Shown here piece by piece: positions 23,501 through 29,889 of a DNA stretch of 31,597 bases. Position numbers and translations under genes: made by a program. Position 1 is the stretch's first letter, and each line of letters opens with the position of its first letter. The notes beneath the pieces were generated by a model. It had not been told where the DNA came from and made no database searches. It saw nothing but the letters and a program-made list of their open reading frames with translations. The DNA is from a virus: the IMG/VR virus record IMGVR_UViG_3300043425_000640, positions 1 through 31,597 of that record, one strand, 5' to 3'.

Positions 23501-23566
23501 TTAGGGTGCGGCAACGGTGGCGTTGCTCTGCGTGATGTCAATCGGTTTTTCGTTTCGTTCGCTCAG
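23501..23566 (-). CDS. Possible 21-aa peptide, CTG start
   Basis: The 65-base gap between the loader gene and the 157-aa gene holds an open frame, (M)SERNEKPIDITQSNATVAAP if read from CTG, that overlaps the loader stop as CTGA and ends in CCC TAA C, as several recognised genes do. The composition looks like real protein. No ATG, GTG or TTG is available in frame, so it may be a decayed gene or chance. Confidence 0.25.
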   Translation of the reverse strand: MSERNEKPIDITQSNATVAAP

Positions 23567-24297
23567 GTCGTCATCACATGATGCTTTCCGCTGGCGTCAC
23601 GGCTCAGGTCAACCAGTCGCCGGATGATTGCGGGTCCGTAGTCCGGTCCAAACTTGCGCCGGAGCCACTCGCTTCCGCCGTTGGCGGTCCAGACAGTGAG
23701 ACGCCCATTGTCTCTGCGCTCATTGAGCAGTTCGTAGAGCGCTTCGTCGCCGGCGCTACCGTCGCTGCTGCTGCCGCTTTTGCTCGTACCCTTGCCAACG
23801 TCGTCAAGCAGGAGGGCGGCGCATTTGCGTGCGCTCTGGAGGATCCCGACAGACTCGGCGCGCACCTCCGGGTCGCTGTGGTGCTTTGCTGCTGCGGCTT
23901 GCCTGTACTCGGCAGCGGATACCGCAAACGGCTTGTGACCTCGCTGCGCCATGCGCCTGAGCAGCACGTAGGCAACGCGAGTCTTGCCCATGCCTGATGC
24001 CCCGGCGAATCCTGCGCCGTGGGATCCGTCAAACTCCAAAGCAGGCAGGAGGACTTTGCTGATGCGTCCCCGCTCGATCGGTTGCCGGAAATTGTCAGGG
24101 GTGATGCGCCCCCAGATTGCCAGGGCGTCCTCGGCTCGGCGTTTGGCGATGCGCTCGGCGGTGTCGCGCTTGTGGCAGGGGTCGCATTCGTGCCTAAGTT
24201 GTCCGAAAAAACGGAACATGGGGACGACGGTTCCGCAGCCGGGGCACTCGCCATCGCCAGCGGGCTGAAGGAGGTGGGAAAATTCGTTAGGTTCCAT
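23563..24297 (-). CDS. DnaC-like helicase loader ATPase, 244 aa
   Basis: AAA+ ATPase that loads the replicative helicase at the origin. N-terminal zinc site C18-x2-C21 and C38-x2-C41, Walker A GASGMGKT at 99-106, Walker B LLLDDV at 162-167, a sensor region near VWTANGGSEWL and an arginine-rich end (IIRRL). Length and order match phage DnaC/DnaI-type loaders. It follows the initiator gene by five bases, the usual initiator-loader pair. Second to fourth codons contain CCTAAC (Pro-Asn). No replicative helicase gene is visible in the window. Confidence 0.83.
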   Translation of the reverse strand: MEPNEFSHLLQPAGDGECPGCGTVVPMFRFFGQLRHECDPCHKRDTAERIAKRRAEDALAIWGRITPDNFRQPIERGRISKVLLPALEFDGSHGAGFAGASGMGKTRVAYVLLRRMAQRGHKPFAVSAAEYRQAAAAKHHSDPEVRAESVGILQSARKCAALLLDDVGKGTSKSGSSSDGSAGDEALYELLNERRDNGRLTVWTANGGSEWLRRKFGPDYGPAIIRRLVDLSRDASGKHHVMTT

Positions 24298-24302
24298 GGC
24301 GG

Positions 24303-25247
24303 TCAGAATCCGAATTCGGAGTTTGTGTCTGGGGCGTGTTCGGCTTCCAGTTGTTCGTAGGTCTTGGGTCCGCGTGGTGATGCTGCTTGCGCTCGCTCAA
24401 TGAGCCCGCGGACGACCATGAAGTTGTCCGTAAAAAACGAAGGTGTGTGCGCCTTGATGATTTCGGTGGGCGTGAATTGCCCGAGTTCTACGCTGACAGC
24501 CTGCCTGTACGTCTCAAGGAACTCGTCTGCCGTCATGTCCGGGGCAGACGACAGGAAAACTTGTAGGCGCTTCAGGAACCTCCCGTCCATGATAAACGGA
24601 TTTCCTGTCGCGGTTTCGTAGACTCCCCGGATGCGGGATGTGATTTCGTGGTGCCTTCGGTCCTTTTCCTCATCGCTGACTGGCTTCGGCTTTTTTGGCG
24701 CGGGCTCTGGAGTCGGCATCGCCGACGCAGGAACCGCAGAAGACAGTTCCTCTTCCATGCTCCCTTCCTGTTCCCTTCCATTCCCTTCCCCACGTGTATG
24801 CACTTCACGCGTCACAGTCTTGCACTTCACGCGTGACGATCCTGCACGTGGCGCGTCACAATCTTGCACGTGCGTTTCATGTGCATGCACGTGCATGCAT
24901 GTGCGTTTCGGTGAAACCGCCGGATCGGGCAGCTTTGAGGCGGCTTCGCGGGCATTGATGCACTGGTGTCGGGAGAAGCTAGGAATGACCCCGAACTCAC
25001 CTTCCTCGCCGTATCGGTCCACGAATCCAGCAGCCAGGAGCGCTTCCATGATGGCGTCGAAATCCACCGAGTCGTAAGGCATGATCTGGACGCCCAGCCT
25101 GCGAGGCTGCCACCGGAACCGCCCTTCCCTGTCGGCAACGCACCACAGTCCGACGTACGCGAGGCGCAGCGGGAGTTTCGTTTTTGCTTCGGCTTCGTAG
25201 AGTTCCTCGTGCGTGAAAAATTCAGGCTTGATGGTTCTGATTCGCAT
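24303..25247 (-). CDS. Replication initiator protein containing the origin, 314 aa
   Basis: Begins MRIRTIKPEFFTHEELYEAE, the opening of a widespread family of phage replisome organisers with an N-terminal winged helix (about 1-110). The middle (about 115-175) is low-complexity and coincides with the iteron repeats in the DNA. The C-terminal part (about 195-290, FLKRLQVFLSSAPDMTADEF) is a helicase- or loader-interaction-type helical domain. By analogy with lambda O, it would bind its own gene at the repeats. The start is four or five bases after a terminator-like hairpin and U7. Confidence 0.8.
   Translation of the reverse strand: MRIRTIKPEFFTHEELYEAEAKTKLPLRLAYVGLWCVADREGRFRWQPRRLGVQIMPYDSVDFDAIMEALLAAGFVDRYGEEGEFGVIPSFSRHQCINAREAASKLPDPAVSPKRTCMHVHAHETHVQDCDAPRAGSSRVKCKTVTREVHTRGEGNGREQEGSMEEELSSAVPASAMPTPEPAPKKPKPVSDEEKDRRHHEITSRIRGVYETATGNPFIMDGRFLKRLQVFLSSAPDMTADEFLETYRQAVSVELGQFTPTEIIKAHTPSFFTDNFMVVRGLIERAQAASPRGPKTYEQLEAEHAPDTNSEFGF
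24799..24910. repeat. Iteron array, probable replication origin
   Basis: TGCAC starts at 24799, 24821, 24843, 24865 and 24886, i.e. spacings of 22, 22, 22 and 21 bases. The first three units read TGCACTTCACGCGTCACAGT, TGCACTTCACGCGTGACGAT and TGCACGTGGCGCGTCACAAT (each 22 long); later units are more degenerate. As 22 is not a multiple of three, the repeat is at DNA level, not in the protein. Next to it (24740-24790) is a run of pyrimidines on the plus strand, comparable to the strand-asymmetric segment beside the lambda iterons. It lies inside the initiator gene. Confidence 0.72.
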
Positions 25248-25338
25248 GGGTCAAAAAAAGGCCACCACCGAAGACCGCGCTGGAAATCACCCCATGACGG
25301 GTGGACGCGGTAACGGTGATGGCAAATTGTTCAGTCAT
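25222..25338 (-). CDS. Leader ORF crossing the initiator attenuator, 38 aa
   Basis: ATG at 25338 opens a frame (MTEQFAITVTASTRHGVISS...) that runs through the whole hairpin and U-run and ends inside the initiator gene, overlapping its start. A TTG at 25413, overlapping the methyltransferase stop, would extend it to 63 aa. The function proposed here is regulatory: a ribosome on this ORF would melt the hairpin. It could also simply be an open frame by chance. Confidence 0.35.
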   Translation of the reverse strand: MTEQFAITVTASTRHGVISSAVFGGGLFLTHANQNHQA

Positions 25339-25357
25339 GGTTGGCACCGATTTCCAG
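25251..25357 (-). promoter_or_regulatory. Attenuator-like hairpin before the initiator gene
   Basis: RNA stem GCCAUCACCG / CGGUGGUGGC (one G-U), inner stem ACCGCG / CGCGGU and apical CACCC / GGGUG, followed by CUUUUUUU then GACCC AUG (initiator start at 25247). This is an intrinsic terminator in form, placed four to five bases from the start codon. Upstream, CUGGAAAUC (25357-25349) is perfectly complementary to GAUUUCCAG (25288-25280) in the apical part. Pairing of the two would rearrange the upper hairpin. A short ORF from 25338 reads through it. Confidence 0.6.
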
Positions 25358-25364
25358 GTCGGCT

Positions 25365-25376
25365 GCGCAATTGCGC
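25365..25376. promoter_or_regulatory. Perfect 12-bp palindrome
   Basis: GCGCAATTGCGC is fully self-complementary, in the gap between the methyltransferase and initiator genes. It could be a dimer-protein operator for the initiator region or a restriction/methylation site. No partner copy was seen nearby. Confidence 0.3.
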
Positions 25377-25409
25377 GATGTGTTAGGACACGACCGATGG
25401 CAGCGGTTG

Positions 25410-26387
25410 TCAATCCATTTCGTCATCCACCCCGGCAAGCAGCGGAACCTCTTCCGCCACGTTACCCTTCGCCGCCTCCTCACAGTTCTTAACCGCTTGG
25501 AGAAAGTAGGCGCGCTTCAGCTCCACTCCGATTGCCCGGCGACCGTTGAGGATCGCGCCGTATGCCTCTGATCCGACACCAAGAAAAGGAGTCAGCACGG
25601 TTTCGCCGGGGTTTGACCGCAGCACTACCACCCGTTCAATTACGTCAAGCTGGAGCGGATGAACGTGCTTTTCGTCTTCTGGGTCTTTGCAATCCTTGTA
25701 CGGCAGCACGCGACCGATGCGCACGTCATCCCAGAAGGCTGATGCGTAGTTTCGCCAGATCCAATGGGAGAAGCGGTTTTCGGTCTGCTTTCCTTCGTGG
25801 CCTTTGTACTTCAACAATTCCGCAGGCATCTGCTTTTCCCCGGCATAGGAGTGGAGTCCTGTCGGATGAGCTACCGGAATTTTGTTCTGACCATCGCGAC
25901 GGAACAAAAGCAGGTAGTCAGCGGACGCAACATCGCAAAGACTGGAATCCTCCACGATAGTCTTGTGCGCAAGTCCCTTTGCCATGGTCCGGAGACGCAC
26001 GCCAAGAGGTTCCTTCCACACGCAATGCCTTGCGATGTATCTGAATCCCAGTCGCTCATGCAGTCGGATGATGTCACCCGGAAAATCCGTCAGGTGATTC
26101 CCGGCGTTTACGGAGCTTGGAATGTCCATGCAATGCACCGCCGTGATCCGTCCCGGCTTTGTTAGGCGTGCAATCTGACTGACGACGAATTCGTAATGAT
26201 TGAAAAACTCGTCGTAGCTACCGCAATTCGATAGGTCGCGCTCGTCGCTGCTGTAGTTGTAAAGGCCGCAAAACGGCGGACTGTAAATGGACAGGTCAAC
26301 GCATTGGTCTGGCAGCGTAGGCATAACCTCGCAGCAGTCCCCGTTGTAAAGTGCATACTTGTCTGTGATGACTTGGCTCAGATCCAT
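25410..26387 (-). CDS. DNA methyltransferase, SPPF type, 325 aa
   Basis: Transfers a methyl group from SAM to DNA (adenine N6 or cytosine N4). The catalytic motif IV reads SPPF at 36-39, preceded by the target-base strand VDLSIY. The SAM-binding motif I, FLGVGS, is near residue 268, after the catalytic motif, the beta-class order. Ends DDEMD. It overlaps the helicase gene by 10 bases, so the two are co-expressed. No restriction endonuclease is in the window, so it may be an orphan methylase protecting phage DNA. Confidence 0.82.
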   Translation of the reverse strand: MDLSQVITDKYALYNGDCCEVMPTLPDQCVDLSIYSPPFCGLYNYSSDERDLSNCGSYDEFFNHYEFVVSQIARLTKPGRITAVHCMDIPSSVNAGNHLTDFPGDIIRLHERLGFRYIARHCVWKEPLGVRLRTMAKGLAHKTIVEDSSLCDVASADYLLLFRRDGQNKIPVAHPTGLHSYAGEKQMPAELLKYKGHEGKQTENRFSHWIWRNYASAFWDDVRIGRVLPYKDCKDPEDEKHVHPLQLDVIERVVVLRSNPGETVLTPFLGVGSEAYGAILNGRRAIGVELKRAYFLQAVKNCEEAAKGNVAEEVPLLAGVDDEMD

Positions 26388-27742
26388 GACGGTAGTTGTG
26401 TTTGTTGTTTTAGGGCTTTGTGTTTTCTTACTTCCAACTCTTGACCCATAAGAGAGACAAGACTTGAAAACATTTTCTCAGCGGCGTCAGATTTCCGCTG
26501 GAGATTGAGCATGACATCGCGCTCACCTTCACTGGTGATGATGTCAACAGTTACGGGGTTCTTCTGACCGAACCGCCATGAACGGCGGATTGCCTGATAC
26601 CATTGCTCAAAAGAATGTGACGGGAAAAAGGTCTGGTGACTACAGTGCTGCCAGTTAAGGCCAAATCCTGCAATCGTTGGTTTTGTAACTAGCACCTTGA
26701 TTTCACCAGACTCAAATGCCGCAAACTTCTCCTCCTTTTCTTCGTCGGTGTCGCTGCCGGATACCTCAACCGCTCCTCGCGTCATCTTAGCAAGAAGCGA
26801 TGACTCGCTGTTCAGGTAGCACCATTGTACCGATGAGGATCCATTTGCGGCAACGCACTCCGCAGCTTTCTCGCATCGCTCCTTTACTGTCCGGCTTCGC
26901 TCCTTGCGTTGCTCTGACAGTCCGTACGCCGGAAGTGAGAACAGGAATCCATCTGCGGGAGATTCCGCGGAAACCACATGTTGCCTAGTGATGAGCTGCG
27001 GAAGCGTAAGGCTGTTGTCATCAAACCCAAGGTCGGACGGACGGCGGATTGCCCGAGACCACGAACACACCCAGCGCCAGAAATCGCGCTCGGCATGTCC
27101 CCGGAACCGATAAATCCCGGATCGGTTCTCGTCCTTCCTGCTGATTGTTGCCTCTGACTTTTTGAAGAATTTGCCCAGCATGTCCATGTATCCCATGTGA
27201 CCAAGAGCCTCTGCGGATGTTCCTAGTTCGATGAAGTCATTAGGGGCGGCGGTGGCAGTGCATAGCAATCGGTACGGGTGCCGCTTCATAAATTCGGTGA
27301 CGTTCTTTTTTGTGATGCCATCAAAGTTTTTCAGAATGCTGGACTCATCACAGACAGTTCCAGAGAAGTCCGCAGGATCAAACAGGTGAATCCTCTCGTA
27401 ATTCGCGACCACCACGCAAGCGCCGGAATGACTCCCATCCAGTGACCGAACAGCATGAATCCCAAATTTCTCCGCTTCCTTCACTGTCTGGTGACCCACC
27501 GACAACGGGGTCAGGAGGAGTACTGGCTTGTTTGTCTTCCTTACCACGTTCTCGGCGAACGCGAGTTCCATCAACGTCTTCCCCATTCCGCAATCCGCGA
27601 AGATTGCAGCCCTTCCTTTTCTGGTCGCCCATTCGACAAGGTGCCGCTGGAAGTCGAAAGCGGCATCAGGCATGAACACGGGGTCAAAACCGTGACTGCC
27701 TCCGATGTGAGATTTCTGCTGAATGAATGTGTCGTAGTTCAT
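26378..27742 (-). CDS. SNF2-type DEAD-box helicase, 454 aa
   Basis: SF2 helicase/translocase. Walker A CGMGKT at 51-56, DESS box at 132-135 (in place of DEAH), motif III TATAAPND at 162-169 and a C-terminal motif VI-like AIRRSWRFGQKNPV. Two RecA-like lobes are complete. Partners a DNA methyltransferase whose start lies inside its last codons (10-base overlap), a pairing common in phages, likely acting on phage DNA during replication, repair or anti-restriction. Its start follows directly after a terminator-like hairpin and U7 (next entries). Confidence 0.85.
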   Translation of the reverse strand: MNYDTFIQQKSHIGGSHGFDPVFMPDAAFDFQRHLVEWATRKGRAAIFADCGMGKTLMELAFAENVVRKTNKPVLLLTPLSVGHQTVKEAEKFGIHAVRSLDGSHSGACVVVANYERIHLFDPADFSGTVCDESSILKNFDGITKKNVTEFMKRHPYRLLCTATAAPNDFIELGTSAEALGHMGYMDMLGKFFKKSEATISRKDENRSGIYRFRGHAERDFWRWVCSWSRAIRRPSDLGFDDNSLTLPQLITRQHVVSAESPADGFLFSLPAYGLSEQRKERSRTVKERCEKAAECVAANGSSSVQWCYLNSESSLLAKMTRGAVEVSGSDTDEEKEEKFAAFESGEIKVLVTKPTIAGFGLNWQHCSHQTFFPSHSFEQWYQAIRRSWRFGQKNPVTVDIITSEGERDVMLNLQRKSDAAEKMFSSLVSLMGQELEVRKHKALKQQTQLPSWI

Positions 27743-27746
27743 GGGT

Positions 27747-27836
27747 AAAAAAATGCCTCACCGGATGTCAGGCCCGCTTTTACGCGGCATCCGGGAGGCG
27801 AATCGTTTTGCGGTTATCCATCGGCCTGAACGATGG
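27747..27836 (-). promoter_or_regulatory. Attenuator-like hairpin before the helicase gene
   Basis: RNA stem GCCUCCCGGAUG / CAUCCGG(U)GAGGC (12 pairs, one bulge) around an inner CCGC / GCGG, followed by AUUUUUUU then ACCC AUG. UCAGGCC (27829-27823) upstream is perfectly complementary to GGCCUGA (27774-27768) inside it. A second hairpin, CCAUCG / CGAUGG (27836-27818), holds the AUG of a 13-codon ORF. This is an intrinsic terminator form abutting a start codon, with a possible antiterminator pairing. It mirrors the element before the initiator gene. Confidence 0.62.
27780..27821 (-). CDS. Leader peptide in the helicase attenuator, 13 aa
   Basis: ATG at 27821 opens MDNRKTIRLPDAA followed by TAA at 27780, with the stop in the loop of the inner hairpin. 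Its own AUG lies in a 6-bp hairpin (CCAUCG / CGAUGG). A translating ribosome would cover the 5' arm of the terminator. Translated-leader attenuation is well known for trp and erm genes; translation here is inferred. Confidence 0.35.
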   Translation of the reverse strand: MDNRKTIRLPDAA

Positions 27837-27882
27837 TGGTGCCGCTATGGCTGTGCGGAGATTGGCTAGGTGGTGGCGGGTG

Positions 27883-28200
27883 TCAACTGCATGATTCACA
27901 CTCCGGGTTTTCCAGCGAGCACGCCTTGCCCAGCGGCTCGTCAAGGTCGTTGTCGAGGGGAACTGTCAACGATTCGTTGACGGTTGGGGGCGAGGCATCG
28001 GCGTCCCACTGCACCGTAGTCCGGATGTCGCAAATGGTAAACCCTGCACTCGGGTGATAGGTCGTCCATGCTGTTATTCCGGGGAGCATGCTTTCGCTGG
28101 GCTTGCCAGACTTCAGGGCATGAGCAAACCCAGCAAGGTCAACCACCCTGACAAACACGGGGCGGTCTTTCGGCGCTGTCTCAATCGGTCTCCAGTTCAT
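27883..28200 (-). CDS. DUF551-like protein, 105 aa
   Basis: Begins MNWRPIETAPKDRPVFVRVV, matching the WxPIxTAPKD opening of the DUF551 family seen in phages and prophages. The C-terminus is acidic and Cys-rich (CSLENPECESCS). A longer frame opens at 28269, but ATG at 28200 overlaps the upstream stop as ATGA and gives the family opening. A paralog lies immediately upstream. Function of the family is not established. Confidence 0.68.
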   Translation of the reverse strand: MNWRPIETAPKDRPVFVRVVDLAGFAHALKSGKPSESMLPGITAWTTYHPSAGFTICDIRTTVQWDADASPPTVNESLTVPLDNDLDEPLGKACSLENPECESCS

Positions 28201-28415
28201 TCGGTTTCTGTGGTTGGGGGTGGGGGCAGCGGCATCCAGTGGGTTGGTTGGCCGCGACTGAATGCCCACGGATTACAAAAGACCCAGTGCGGAGCTTTGG
28301 GCACTCCGTAGTAATCTTCGCACCAGAATCCTGTCAATGGTGCCTGCCAGCCGGCTTGCCAGAGCAAGACCCAAGTGCTGTCCTTCGGCGCGCTCTCAAT
28401 CGGTTGCCAGTTCAT
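28197..28415 (-). CDS. DUF551 protein, 72 aa
   Basis: MNWQPIESAPKDSTWVLLWQ is the DUF551 N-terminal motif and HWMPLPPPPTTETE the typical proline-rich end. Almost the same opening as the gene after it, so the two are tandem paralogs of unequal length. Overlaps both neighbours by ATGA. Confidence 0.72.
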   Translation of the reverse strand: MNWQPIESAPKDSTWVLLWQAGWQAPLTGFWCEDYYGVPKAPHWVFCNPWAFSRGQPTHWMPLPPPPTTETE

Positions 28416-28621
28416 GTGTCTTCTGCGGTTGTTTTGTTCCAGTCTCTAGACGTTAGGGCCTCAATGTGGATGTTGTCGCGCTTGATCCATGTGTCCCAAT
28501 AAGGGTATTTGATATGGATTCTCCCGCGCATCAGCTTGTATATGACTTGGTGCCCTCGTTCGTTGCCTAGCGTGATCGCTTTGCCTGCCGCGAAATCGGC
28601 GTAAACTTCGGCGAATGTCAC
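28412..28621 (-). CDS. Hypothetical protein, 69 aa
   Basis: Reading from GTG at 28621, VTFAEVYADFAAGKAITLGN..., ending TSRDWNKTTAEDT; aromatic and basic, with no recognised domain. A longer frame starts at 28657, but the GTG overlaps the upstream TGA as GTGA and has GGAGG six bases before it. Small nucleic-acid-associated protein by look only. Confidence 0.58.
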   Translation of the reverse strand: MTFAEVYADFAAGKAITLGNERGHQVIYKLMRGRIHIKYPYWDTWIKRDNIHIEALTSRDWNKTTAEDT

Positions 28622-29031
28622 AGATCCTCCGGGGTTACGCCATCCAAGTCCTTCCACAGTCCGGAATCTCCATTATACTCCAGCCAATGCTTAGAGCGCA
28701 GCATTCCTCTGTGAGCGATGGAGAATTTCTCAAGGTAGGTTTCGAGGTCGCGTTTGCACTCCTCAAGATCGCTCTGGAGTAGCGCAACGCGGCCCGCGTT
28801 TGTCTCTTCCCTGAGCCGGCTGCGGAGCTCGCTTTCCCGTTTGTTGCCCCGGTCAATTTCGCCTTGGTAGTAGGCGAGTTTTTCCGCGAAGGCATCGTGC
28901 CGGGCCTGATGCTCGGCGGGGGTGAAGAGCGATTCGGAGAGGTTGGGGTTTGTGGCAGTCAGGTGGTCGAATAGCTTGATGCTTGCGACGCCTGCAAGGA
29001 GTGCGGCTAGGATTATGGTGGTGGTTTTCAT
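28618..29031 (-). CDS. Membrane-anchored coiled-coil protein, 137 aa
   Basis: N-terminal membrane helix or signal anchor (TTTIILAALLAGVASIKLF, about 3-21), then coiled coil (about 45-110, rich in Glu, Arg and Leu) and a C-terminal tail. The layout matches inner-membrane spanins (Rz-like), but it is 7 kb from the endolysin, inside the early region. Overlaps its neighbours by 4 bases. Confidence 0.62.
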   Translation of the reverse strand: MKTTTIILAALLAGVASIKLFDHLTATNPNLSESLFTPAEHQARHDAFAEKLAYYQGEIDRGNKRESELRSRLREETNAGRVALLQSDLEECKRDLETYLEKFSIAHRGMLRSKHWLEYNGDSGLWKDLDGVTPEDL

Positions 29032-29225
29032 TCCATTGGGAGTTCTGGGGTTTCGGTGTCTGCTTGCCTGCGCTCTTGGTCACGGGTCCACATGCGGGCG
29101 CTACGGATGTCGTCCTCTAGTTGCTCAATTGATTTCTTGCGGTAGGTGCATCCACCGTGGATCTCGAATGCCCATTCGCCGTTATCCTTAAAAGCGGTGA
29201 CTTGTCCAAAGTTTCGTTCGTTCAT
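29028..29225 (-). CDS. Hypothetical protein, 65 aa
   Basis: Begins MNERNFGQVTAFKDNGEWAF; starts four bases after the SSB-like gene stop. A longer frame from 29258 is in the upstream gene's sequence and less likely. A short beta-hairpin-like N-terminus is followed by a charged helix (SIEQLEDDIRSARMWTRDQE). No known domain. Confidence 0.6.
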   Translation of the reverse strand: MNERNFGQVTAFKDNGEWAFEIHGGCTYRKKSIEQLEDDIRSARMWTRDQERRQADTETPELPME

Positions 29226-29229
29226 GGCA

Positions 29230-29523
29230 TCAAAATGGCACCTCGTCAGCATCATCATAGTCAGCCTTCAGCGCCTGCTGCGGCTTCGGTGCGGGCGCGT
29301 CCTGCCGCTTCCGGAGCGGCTTGGCGTTCCCGATGATAGGCGTCTGCTCGCCTTTGCGTTCGGCTCCGAGGTCCTGCTTTACGGTGGCGATGTTGCCATA
29401 CTCGTCTTCTCCGGATTTGTTAGGCCACACAACAAGGGACAGGTACTTGCCTTTCTTGCCTTCGTAGATTGCCGATTTGTCAATCTTGGTTACGTCGATG
29501 CTGATTTTTAGTGGTTCTTGCAT
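29230..29523 (-). CDS. SSB-like DNA-binding protein with acidic tip, 97 aa
   Basis: Begins with strand-like ISIDVTKIDKSAIYEGKKGK, typical of small phage proteins with an OB-like core. The last eight residues, DDADEVPF, match the acidic -PF tip by which SSB recruits partners such as exonucleases and primases. It lies between recombination genes (RecE-like, RusA) and helicase, as expected for a ssDNA-binding protein. Core assignment is by general look; the tip is plain. Confidence 0.6.
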   Translation of the reverse strand: MQEPLKISIDVTKIDKSAIYEGKKGKYLSLVVWPNKSGEDEYGNIATVKQDLGAERKGEQTPIIGNAKPLRKRQDAPAPKPQQALKADYDDADEVPF

Positions 29524-29545
29524 TGGTTTCTTTGTTAGGGTGATT
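29523..29545 (-). repeat. Duplicated leader, copy A
   Basis: A 23-base sequence that on the minus strand reads AATCACCCTAAC, AAAGAAACCAA, identical to that at 29867-29889. It directly precedes the ATG of the SSB-like gene. No in-frame stop of a recognised gene lies in this copy. Confidence 0.7.
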
Positions 29546-29565
29546 TTGCGACAGTAGAACTGGAA

Positions 29566-29850
29566 TCACTTACGGATCCACTTCTTGGTTGCCATTAAAT
29601 ACCGGACCTCTGTCTGGATCCGATGCTCATGGCAAAGTGCGATTGCCTCCGCTTCTTGGACCCCACACAGGGGAGTCAGGCACCGACTGCCGATCATAAC
29701 TCTGCATGCGTTGTCTTGCCCGTGATGGGCTATGTACCCACTAGGACGAGTATTTCTGATCCGCTCTACGATTTCATTGGCATTTCCGCTCCCATCAAAT
29801 GCCCAGAACGCATCCTCAGCCTGCTGGAGTTTTTCGAGATCAATTTCCAT
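29566..29850 (-). CDS. Hypothetical protein, 94 aa
   Basis: Begins MEIDLEKLQQAEDAFWAFDG, a helical N-terminus, then a region with Cys and His (NACRVMIGSRCLTPLCGVQE, ALCHEHRI) that might bind metal, ending KKWIRK. No family recognised. A 42-base gap, carrying copy A of the leader repeat, separates it from the SSB-like gene. Confidence 0.62.
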   Translation of the reverse strand: MEIDLEKLQQAEDAFWAFDGSGNANEIVERIRNTRPSGYIAHHGQDNACRVMIGSRCLTPLCGVQEAEAIALCHEHRIQTEVRYLMATKKWIRK

Positions 29851-29866
29851 GTTTTGTGTGATGTGG

Positions 29867-29889
29867 TTGGTTTCTTTGTTAGGGTGATT
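29867..29889 (-). repeat. Duplicated leader, copy B
   Basis: Identical in 23 bases to 29523-29545. Here CCC TAA C contains the stop codon of rusA, and the 94-aa gene ATG follows 17 bases after the repeat. A shorter form (AAATCACCCTAACC) sits before the gene starting at 19373. Confidence 0.7.
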
